Both the position numbers and the translations under genes were made by a program. A DNA stretch of 7,064 nucleotides, from assembly GCA_017424665.1 (NCBI GenBank), contig JAFOYK010000077.1, positions 1 through 7,064 on the forward strand, in the 5' to 3' direction. The notes under the pieces were generated by a model. The model saw only the letters and a program-made list of their open reading frames with translations. It ran no database searches and was not told the DNA's origin. The stretch is from Oscillospiraceae bacterium. Its GTDB lineage: Bacteria; Bacillota; Clostridia; Oscillospirales; Ruminococcaceae. Shown here piece after piece: positions 1 through 6,663 of this stretch (its first letter is position 1; every line of letters begins with the position of its first letter).

Positions 1-16
1 GATTGCGGAAAAATCG

Positions 17-56
17 GCCGCCATGGGTAAAAAAGCCCGTGGCGGCTTCTTTTTTT
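17..56 (+). terminator. Intrinsic terminator just upstream of gene 1
   Basis: Arms 17-28 and 35-46 form a 12-bp stem (ten Watson-Crick pairs and two G-U pairs) around an AAAAAA loop, followed by a T-rich tract at 47-56 interrupted by one C. This is a textbook Rho-independent terminator. It either ends an upstream transcript or acts as an attenuator in the gene 1 leader. The second reading is favoured by the layout, because only 20 bases separate the T-tract from the gene 1 start codon and no promoter fits there. The aptamer or upstream gene that would decide the matter lies outside the window. Confidence 0.88.
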
Positions 57-62
57 CGGCAA

Positions 63-69
63 AAGGAGG
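63..69 (+). promoter_or_regulatory. Strong ribosome binding site of gene 1
   Basis: AAGGAGG lies 7 bases before the ATG at 77, an ideal Shine-Dalgarno spacing. It fixes the start at 77. The in-frame ATG at 23 lies inside the terminator stem, has no ribosome site, and would put 18 non-hydrophobic residues in front of a good signal peptide. Confidence 0.93.
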
Positions 70-76
70 AAAAGAT

Positions 77-3000
77 ATGAAAAACATTTTCAAAAAAGCG
101 TTATCGTTTTTCCTTGCGGTAATAATGACCGTTGGAATGTTTCCGATAAGCGTTTTTGCAACAGAAGCGGAGAAGGATTTTGTTTATATCTCCGTAAGTT
201 ACGATGATAAGTTTATACAAAACAAAGACGGCGGTTTTATGACCAACGTCGAGGTCCCTTTATCTGCGGTTGCCGCAGTGGATCTGACCACATACGGACT
301 TGGCGAATATCTTTATGATGAAGATGAAGACGGACAATATGACATTACCGCCCTTCAGCTTATTATTTATGCTCATGAAAATATATACGGAGGAGATTGG
401 GATGACGTTAGTTTTACCGGTGTTCCCTCGAAAAGTTATTTTGAGGGAGGAATATTCGGATTTGACGAAAACCTCAACTATTTTCATAACGGCAGATTCC
501 CTATAGATGAAAAACTTACCGAGGAGGCAGGAGGATATCCTATGGGAGCAACCTCCGACAGAATCGTTCTTTCTCCCGGGGATTATATAGATATGGGAAG
601 TTTTTCAAGCTGGGATTTTTATGTGGACAGCAACTATGGTTTCCATAAATTTGCAGACAGCGAAGGAAATTTTGTTAACAGCTATACTGCAAAAGAAGGA
701 GAAAACCTCACAATAAAACTTGTGCGTTCCTATTCCGCAATGGGTTCTGACCCTATAGTATATGACAAAACAGATTATACTGTTTATTACGGAGAAGAAT
801 ATGATATTCCGGATGGTGAAGTTACCACCGATTTCAATGGTAATGCAATAATTACTTTTGAGGAAGCGGGTACGTATTATTTGTGGTGCGATGGCGATTA
901 CGGCAATGAATTTTCGGATGTAATTGTTTCCACTCCTGCTTTTGCGAAGGTTACCGTTAAAGGCGAAGAAGCTCCGCAGCTTTCCGTAACTCTTGATAAA
1001 GAAAACCTTCCCGTAACCGAAGGAAAAACCGCGAAACTCACCGCAGCCGTTGTTCCGGAAGAAAGAGCGAGCGAACTTGTCTGGTCTTCTTCCGATGAAA
1101 CCGTTGCAACCGTTGATGAAAACGGCGTTGTAACCGGCGTTAAAGTAGGCGAAGCAACCATTTTCGCAAAAGTCGGCGAAGTTTCCGCGGAATGCAAGGT
1201 TAACGTAACCGAAGTTAAATCCTACCTCAGCGGACTCGGTTTTTATGTAAGCGTCCGTGACGCAAACAACAAGCCTTATAATATGTATTATAAGTTCGAA
1301 CCCGGTTTTTCCGATAAAGTATATGAATATGACGTTTATGTACCGGATAACAAGGCGAGGGTCGATATCGAAACCGGACTTTCCGGAAACGAACCGGAAG
1401 GTTCCAAAATCATCGCAAAATGGACTAACATCAACACTTCCAAACCTTCCGAAAAAGAATGGCAAGCAAACAGTTTTTATGTAAACAACTTCATAAAATC
1501 CAAAACCGCAACCTCCGGCGAATTCACAATTGAAGTCGGCGCCGAGGGTGACATCCAGGTTTATAAATTTAACGTAAAAAGAACCCCCACCCTTGGAAAA
1601 CTTGCAATTAAAGACAGAACCGGCGGTACAGTAAAAATCGACCAGAAAACCTTCAACGCGGATATAACCGAATATTCCGCAACCACCGGTTCCGATGAAA
1701 TTACCATCACCGCCGATCCTACCGTAAAGGACGCGGGCTATACCTTTACTTTTAACGGAAGCGAAAGCAACGTTGTTGCTCTTGCCGAAGGCGAAAACAA
1801 CATTGAAATCAAAGTTAAAAACGCCGAGGGCCTTGAAAAAACCTATACCCTTAAAGTAACAAGACCCCCCGCAAGCAAAGTTAAATTCAGCGTAAATCCT
1901 TCCGACGCGGTCGTTTTTGTTCTTGACCCGAACAGAAACAGAATGTGGCCCAACGAAAACGGCGAATTTGCTTTCATTCCCGGTGTTGAGTATACCTGTA
2001 ACGTAACTTCTCACGGTTATATCGGAAAAACCGAAACCGTAACCGTAAGCGAAGATACCGTGATTATGGTAAACCTTGAAAAAGCACCGGCAACCAAATT
2101 TACCGAATATGAATCCAGCTGGCCTTCCTTCGGTCTTAACGAAGAAAACAACATCGTAATCGACAGGCCCACCCCCAGAACCAAGGACGAAACCGCTCTT
2201 TATTGGGCAACAAAAGTTGTTGAAGTTTCCAATATCGGAGGCGAAAGCAGTTATAACAGCAACCCCGTCGGTGTTCCGATTCTTATCAACGATTATCTTT
2301 ACACCTATGCAAAGGATAAACTTTTCAAAATCGACAAGATGAGCGGCGAAATCCTTGAAATGGGAACCATGACCGGCGGCACTTCCACCTTTGCGATCTG
2401 CTCCCTTGCCTATGGCGAAGGACTTATCTTCGTCGGTCTTAACGGAGGTACCGTTCAGGCATTCAATGCCGAAACTCTTGAATCCGTCTGGGTATATCGC
2501 GATTCCCTTGGCGGACAGCCCAACGGCCAGCTTTCTTATAACGACGGATATCTTTACACCGGCTTTTGGAACGGCGAAAGCAAAACCGCAAACTATTCCT
2601 GCATTTCCGTAACCGATGAAGACCCGACGAACACAAAGGAAACAAAACTTGCAACCTGGAGCCACACCCAGATGGGCGGTTTTTATTGGGCAGGCGCCTA
2701 TGTTGATGAAGATTACCTCTATATCGGAACCGACGACGGTTCCGCAGAAGGAACAAGCACCAACACCCACCTTCTTTCCATCGATAAACGCACCGGTAAG
2801 GTTATTGATGATGTCGCGCTTCCCGGCGGCGGAGATATCCGCTGCAGCGTGACCTGCTATAACGGAAAACTCTATTTCACCTCCAAAGGCGGATATTTCT
2901 ACGAAGCGGAATTTGACCCGAAAACCGGCGATATCGGCGAAATCCGTTACCTTAAACTTGAAAACGGAACCGATTATCCTCCCATGAGCACCAGCACCCC

Positions 3001-4894
3001 GACCATCTATAACGGAAGAGCATATATCGGCGTTTCCGGCAAGGGACAGTTTATTCCCTATTCCGGCCACAACATCACCGTAATCGACCTTGCTTCCTGG
3101 AGCATTGCATATTCCGTCGAGACCCAGGGTTACCCCCAGACCACCGGTACTCTTACCACCTATTATGAAGAAAGCGACGGCTACGTTTACGTCTATTTCT
3201 TCGATAACATGGCTCCCGGAAAACTCCGCGTTCTTGCGGATAAACCCGGCGTTACCGAACCTTTGATGACTGTTGAGGAAACTTCCAACGGAAAAACCTA
3301 TACCGTTGCGGCAAGCGTTTTTGAACCGGCGGAAAAAATGGCGCAGTATTGCATCTGCACCCCGATTATCGATAAAGACGGAACCCTTTATTTCAAAAAC
3401 GACAGCGGCCACCTCTTTGCGGTCGGTTCCGCGGTCGAATATATCGAAGTCACCAAAAATCCGGATAAGATGAGCTATGAACCCGGCGAAACCTTTGACC
3501 CCACCGGAATGAAAGTCACCGCATATTACATGAACGGAACCGAACGCGACATCACCGATTATGTAACATATTCCACCGAGCCTCTTGAAAGCGGCGATAA
3601 AAACTTCATGATCGTTTATGAAAACGTCGGCAGCGACGAAAAACCCTATGATACTATTGAACTTTCCATAAACGACGGATTTGTTCACCTTGTTCCGGAA
3701 AAAGAACCCACCAAGACCAAAATCAGACTTAACGATACCATAAAGCTCGATAACACCATCGATACCCCCGAAACTTTCTTTGCGGATAAACCCGCAGGCG
3801 GCGTTTTCTATGTGGGAATCCTTTCCGATATCGAATACGATAAGCTCGAACTCCACACCACCGGATATCTTAAAGGTCAGCTTATTGACTTTGACCCGGA
3901 AAAATACCGCAGTATCGGCGAAACCTATTGCGTTTATAACAAAATGACCGGAAAGCTTGCTCCGAACGAAAGCCGCCTTGACGGTCTTGCAAGAAGCATG
4001 ACTTACGACAAAGCAGCTAAACTTGCGGAAAAACTGAACGACGAAAACAGAGTGACTTATTACGAAGTTAAATGCGAACAGTTTGTTTACGTTGCAAAAA
4101 TAACCGTTCCGGAAAACTATGGCGTTGCTTACAATTCCGGCACTTATAAAATCACCGCAGAAAAAGACGGAACCAAATATGCAAGCGCCGAAAACAAAAT
4201 CGTAACCGATGTTTCCATCTTCGAATACGAATATCTTAAATGGGCAACCGCAAACGACATTGTGGAAGTTCTTGATGAGGACGCAAGAGGATATTCCGAT
4301 TATCTCAGCGGTAAATACGGCTACGGAAAACCGGAATATGACTATACTTTTGCAGAAAACATAATCCGCAAAGAAAAACCCACCGTTGTTTCCACAACCG
4401 CTTTCCGCGCAGTTGCGGGAAAGAAAATGGTTCTTTCCTGCGGCGAAGGCGTTAAAATCACTATCCCCGAAATTGCAAAAGGACAGAAAGGCGTTAACTT
4501 CATCTATAAAAACACCGTAGGTGAACTTGATTCCGATAAAAAGACCACTGTTTACAGCCTTACTTTCTTCGGAAAACAGCCTATCAACAGCGATTTTGTA
4601 ATTGAATGGAATCTTGGAGTAAACGCATTCCAGCTTCGCGAAAGCTTTAAAATCAAGGTCGAGGAAGAGGATATCATCACCTATTACATCCTTAAGGACG
4701 GAAAATATTTCGATGAATTCACCGTTGACTATATGACCGACGACATAGATGAAGATATAATCCTCACATTCGAGAACGAAGCGGGTTCCACTCTTGGAAA
4801 ATACAGCATCACCACAAAGCGTCCTGCGGATGCGGATTCCGCAGCGGGAGATTTTGAGGAATTCAACCCCAACACCGGCGCACCTATTTTTTAA
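77..4894 (+). CDS. Large secreted multidomain surface protein with PQQ-type beta-propeller, Ig-like and cadherin-like domains
   Basis: This 1605-residue protein has a Sec signal peptide (about 1-28, cleavage likely after VFA). Residues 35-185 resemble a DUF4430 module (NLNYFHNG at 132-139; MGATSDRIVLSPGD from 156), followed by an Ig-like stretch (195-295). Next come a Big_2 domain (300-379, with WSSSDETVATVDENGVVTG), two cadherin-like beta-sandwich domains (384-502 and 506-596, the second clearer and ending TYTLKVTR) and a PEGA-like domain (597-670). Residues 682-1117 form a propeller of about eight repeats of the YNGKLYF / GTLYFKN type. It lacks the obvious marks of a quinoprotein dehydrogenase, so a binding or scaffold role is more likely than catalysis. 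A Big_3-type domain (1120-1200, NPDKMSYEPGETFDPTGM) follows. Residues 1201-1605 are unassigned and end in NPNTGAPIF without a membrane tail. The protein is exported; its ligand is unknown. It is the first gene of the apparent operon. Confidence 0.9.
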   Translation: MKNIFKKALSFFLAVIMTVGMFPISVFATEAEKDFVYISVSYDDKFIQNKDGGFMTNVEVPLSAVAAVDLTTYGLGEYLYDEDEDGQYDITALQLIIYAHENIYGGDWDDVSFTGVPSKSYFEGGIFGFDENLNYFHNGRFPIDEKLTEEAGGYPMGATSDRIVLSPGDYIDMGSFSSWDFYVDSNYGFHKFADSEGNFVNSYTAKEGENLTIKLVRSYSAMGSDPIVYDKTDYTVYYGEEYDIPDGEVTTDFNGNAIITFEEAGTYYLWCDGDYGNEFSDVIVSTPAFAKVTVKGEEAPQLSVTLDKENLPVTEGKTAKLTAAVVPEERASELVWSSSDETVATVDENGVVTGVKVGEATIFAKVGEVSAECKVNVTEVKSYLSGLGFYVSVRDANNKPYNMYYKFEPGFSDKVYEYDVYVPDNKARVDIETGLSGNEPEGSKIIAKWTNINTSKPSEKEWQANSFYVNNFIKSKTATSGEFTIEVGAEGDIQVYKFNVKRTPTLGKLAIKDRTGGTVKIDQKTFNADITEYSATTGSDEITITADPTVKDAGYTFTFNGSESNVVALAEGENNIEIKVKNAEGLEKTYTLKVTRPPASKVKFSVNPSDAVVFVLDPNRNRMWPNENGEFAFIPGVEYTCNVTSHGYIGKTETVTVSEDTVIMVNLEKAPATKFTEYESSWPSFGLNEENNIVIDRPTPRTKDETALYWATKVVEVSNIGGESSYNSNPVGVPILINDYLYTYAKDKLFKIDKMSGEILEMGTMTGGTSTFAICSLAYGEGLIFVGLNGGTVQAFNAETLESVWVYRDSLGGQPNGQLSYNDGYLYTGFWNGESKTANYSCISVTDEDPTNTKETKLATWSHTQMGGFYWAGAYVDEDYLYIGTDDGSAEGTSTNTHLLSIDKRTGKVIDDVALPGGGDIRCSVTCYNGKLYFTSKGGYFYEAEFDPKTGDIGEIRYLKLENGTDYPPMSTSTPTIYNGRAYIGVSGKGQFIPYSGHNITVIDLASWSIAYSVETQGYPQTTGTLTTYYEESDGYVYVYFFDNMAPGKLRVLADKPGVTEPLMTVEETSNGKTYTVAASVFEPAEKMAQYCICTPIIDKDGTLYFKNDSGHLFAVGSAVEYIEVTKNPDKMSYEPGETFDPTGMKVTAYYMNGTERDITDYVTYSTEPLESGDKNFMIVYENVGSDEKPYDTIELSINDGFVHLVPEKEPTKTKIRLNDTIKLDNTIDTPETFFADKPAGGVFYVGILSDIEYDKLELHTTGYLKGQLIDFDPEKYRSIGETYCVYNKMTGKLAPNESRLDGLARSMTYDKAAKLAEKLNDENRVTYYEVKCEQFVYVAKITVPENYGVAYNSGTYKITAEKDGTKYASAENKIVTDVSIFEYEYLKWATANDIVEVLDEDARGYSDYLSGKYGYGKPEYDYTFAENIIRKEKPTVVSTTAFRAVAGKKMVLSCGEGVKITIPEIAKGQKGVNFIYKNTVGELDSDKKTTVYSLTFFGKQPINSDFVIEWNLGVNAFQLRESFKIKVEEEDIITYYILKDGKYFDEFTVDYMTDDIDEDIILTFENEAGSTLGKYSITTKRPADADSAAGDFEEFNPNTGAPIF
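4865..4891 (+). other. C-terminal NPNTG sortase-like motif without membrane anchor
   Basis: Residues 1597-1601 of gene 1 read NPNTG, followed only by APIF and the stop. NPxTGA-type motifs occur in Clostridia surface proteins ahead of a hydrophobic segment and a basic tail (from memory of such families). Here both are absent. One-base shifts in the T6 tract at 4887-4892 do not reveal a hidden hydrophobic tail: both alternative frames hit a stop after a few non-hydrophobic codons. The motif is seen directly; its function as a sorting signal is uncertain. Confidence 0.5.
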
Positions 4895-4898
4895 AATA

Positions 4899-4905
4899 AA
4901 AGGAG
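4899..4905 (+). promoter_or_regulatory. Ribosome binding site of gene 2
   Basis: AAAGGAG lies 6 bases before the ATG at 4912. The 17-base gap after the gene 1 stop has no terminator and no room for a promoter, which supports co-transcription of genes 1 and 2. Confidence 0.88.
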
Positions 4906-4911
4906 CTTATC

Positions 4912-6663
4912 ATGCTCAAAAATAATCTCACCAAAATTCTGAGCACGGCGATAATTTTCGCCGTGCTCATCGGCGTAGTTATAACAATTTCCGGCGCGGC
5001 AAAAGTTTTTCCGCAAAAGGAATTCGGCGAAGCGCCGAAGCTTTTGCCGGACGTTATTTTCGGTTCAAAAGGCGAAAATATTCTTCCGAATATGGAACAG
5101 ACCACCGGAGAAAACGAAGAAAACCCGCCGAAGGAAAACCAAATCCAGCAGATTCCGGAAAGTATTCCGGAATCCCCGAAGGAAGAACAAAGCGAAAACA
5201 ATCAGCCGAACATCGATAACATAAATAACGAAAGCGGCGGAGATTCCGCCGGAAGCGGAAACGGAGATGTTTCCGGCGAAGGGGAAAAGGGCGATGTGGT
5301 TGTTGTCACCGATCTTGAAAATAAAATCGTCACTTCTTCCGAACTTTCCGGCGATATGTTCGGATTTTTCGCCTATATCGAAAACGGAAGCGAAAAACAT
5401 TCCCTTGAAATAAATTTCAGGAATTCCGAAACTTCCTTTTCCGGCGAAAAACTTTCCACCGCCGATGATTATTACGAAACAAAACTTGCCATAGGGGCGA
5501 ACTATTTCACCATTTTTCTTTTGGAAGACGGAAAAACCGTTTCTTCGGTGCAGTATATAATTACCTATCAGGCGGCAAAGGCGGATGCTTCGAATCCGAA
5601 CGTCGGCGAAGGGGTTTCGATAGTCACGAACCTTGACGGCTATGACGGGGTTATGACGAACCGCTATTTCACCTTCACCGTTTCTGCAAGAAGCAGCGGA
5701 AAAGTTATCTATTCCGACCATATCGAAGTCACCCTTGACGGAACAGTTGTAGACAGTCCGACCGGTTCTTCAACTTTTGAATATGTTCTCAATTTCGGGC
5801 CGGAGGAAACCCATTTTGTAACGGTTCTTGCCTGGGACGATGAGGGAAACTCCGCCTATCGTGAATATGAAGTCAAATTCAAAGCCACCGAAGAAGGCGA
5901 AGGAATAGGTTTTGCTTACGTTGTAATCGACGCCACCGCCGCGGGTCTTGGAATAATCGGGGAATATGAAGTTGAGATTTTGCAGGGCGACACCGCCGCA
6001 AAAACTCTTCTTACCGCCGCGGATTATATAGGAGTTGAAATTCTTTTTGACGGCACAGCCGAAAGCGGATTTTATGTCCGTGGAGTAGCGGGATATTCCG
6101 GCGTTCCGGAAGTTCCTGCGGAACTTTGGGAACTTATCCTCCGTGATGGGCTCACCGTAACCGGAGCACCTTCCGGTGCGCTTTTAGCGGGAGATTTCAC
6201 CACAAACTCCGGCTGGATGTATTCCATTAACGGAACGCTTTTCCCGGGAAAAGGACTTTCCGCCTATAATCTTTCGGACGGAGACGTTCTCTATATCCGC
6301 TACACCGTTGCGGAAGGAAAGGATATCGGCGGCTCCGGCGGCGGTAACGGAAACCTTGACGGATACTGCGGAATCTGGAGCGACGGCGGATACTATGAAC
6401 TCGACCACGAATATTACGAAATTGGCCGCGGCGCGGATTATATCGAATATGAATGCGCAATCTGCAAAAAGCATTACATTGAGGAAATTGAAACCGAAGA
6501 ACACGAACATGAATATTATGAAGCCGAGGTTGTCGAACCCACCGGAACCGAGGACGGATATATTCTTTATGAATGCGAATGCGGAGATTATTACGAGGAA
6601 ATTCTTCCCGCAACGGGAACCGGCGATGATGAAGAAACAGAGGAAGGAAGCGAAGAAACATGA
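4912..6663 (+). CDS. Secreted or membrane-anchored DUF4430 (transcobalamin C-terminal-like) protein with Ig-like domains
   Basis: This 583-residue protein starts with basic residues and a hydrophobic segment (about 9-30) that could be a membrane anchor or a cleaved signal peptide (SGAA region). A Glu/Pro/Asn/Gly-rich spacer (about 58-127), suited to crossing the cell wall, leads to two Ig-like stretches (about 128-222 and 234-331). Residues 334-466 match DUF4430, the transcobalamin-like C-terminal domain. The hallmark is GWMYSINGTLFPGKG at 434-448, followed by LSDGDVLYIRYT. After a Gly-rich hinge, two related His/Cys units (498-527 and 532-565) carry CxxC at 515/518 and CxC at 555/557. LPATG occurs at 565-569 but is followed only by an acidic tail. 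It is preceded closely by gene 1 and overlaps gene 3. The family suggests binding of a small ligand outside the cell; corrinoid binding is inference. The DUF4430 call is firm, the ligand is not. Confidence 0.88.
   Translation: MLKNNLTKILSTAIIFAVLIGVVITISGAAKVFPQKEFGEAPKLLPDVIFGSKGENILPNMEQTTGENEENPPKENQIQQIPESIPESPKEEQSENNQPNIDNINNESGGDSAGSGNGDVSGEGEKGDVVVVTDLENKIVTSSELSGDMFGFFAYIENGSEKHSLEINFRNSETSFSGEKLSTADDYYETKLAIGANYFTIFLLEDGKTVSSVQYIITYQAAKADASNPNVGEGVSIVTNLDGYDGVMTNRYFTFTVSARSSGKVIYSDHIEVTLDGTVVDSPTGSSTFEYVLNFGPEETHFVTVLAWDDEGNSAYREYEVKFKATEEGEGIGFAYVVIDATAAGLGIIGEYEVEILQGDTAAKTLLTAADYIGVEILFDGTAESGFYVRGVAGYSGVPEVPAELWELILRDGLTVTGAPSGALLAGDFTTNSGWMYSINGTLFPGKGLSAYNLSDGDVLYIRYTVAEGKDIGGSGGGNGNLDGYCGIWSDGGYYELDHEYYEIGRGADYIEYECAICKKHYIEEIETEEHEHEYYEAEVVEPTGTEDGYILYECECGDYYEEILPATGTGDDEETEEGSEET
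4940..4969 (+). repeat. Perfect 12-bp inverted repeat inside the early codons of gene 2
   Basis: Arms 4940-4951 (TGAGCACGGCGA) and 4958-4969 (TCGCCGTGCTCA) are exact reverse complements with a 6-base TAATTT loop. The hairpin begins 28 bases after the start codon and spans codons 10-20, which encode the hydrophobic segment. No T-tract follows, so it is not an intrinsic terminator. It could slow early elongation, mark an RNA-processing or stability boundary between genes 1 and 2, or be a coincidence of codon choice. The structure is certain as sequence; any role is inferred. Confidence 0.6.
6403..6606 (+). repeat. Duplicated His/Cys unit at the C-terminus of gene 2
   Basis: Two protein-level units align: DHEYYEI...EYECAICKKHYIEEI (residues 498-527) and EHEYYEAEVV...YECECGDYYEEIL (532-565). 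The second unit resembles the common Firmicutes surface repeat HxHxY...PTCTExGYTxYxCxCGxxY...PAxGH. Its PTCT cysteine is replaced (PTGT), and the closing PATGH reads PATGTG. The His and Cys pairs could bind a metal, but this is not shown. Confidence 0.55.

Noticed and set aside
23..76. Upstream in-frame ATG at 23 as the start of gene 1
   Set aside because: It lies in the stem of the terminator, has no ribosome site, and would place 18 residues ahead of a normal signal peptide. ATG 77 has an excellent ribosome site.
264..278. Short inverted repeat CTGCGG-TTG-CCGCAG in gene 1
   Set aside because: A 6-bp stem of common codon words is expected by chance.
320..356. EF-hand or dockerin-like loop DEDEDG in gene 1
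   Set aside because: The D-x-D-x-D-G start is present, but the required acidic residue at loop position 12 is replaced by Ala, and the stretch sits inside the DUF4430-like module.
605..3856. Open reading frame of 1083 codons on the minus strand, opposite gene 1
   Set aside because: Its translation is low-complexity in style (F/G/V/I-rich), with no recognisable domain or plausible start region. The plus-strand protein has clear domains throughout. The open antisense frame follows from the codon bias of gene 1.
4885..4898. AT-rich inverted repeat between genes 1 and 2 as a terminator
   Set aside because: TATTTT and AAAATA are separated by 2 bases, have no GC pairs and no following T-tract, so no stable hairpin would form.
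6604..6618. LPATG in gene 2 as a working cell-wall sorting signal
   Set aside because: Only 14 mostly acidic residues follow, with no hydrophobic span or basic tail. The motif is explained by the PAxG ending of the surface repeat.
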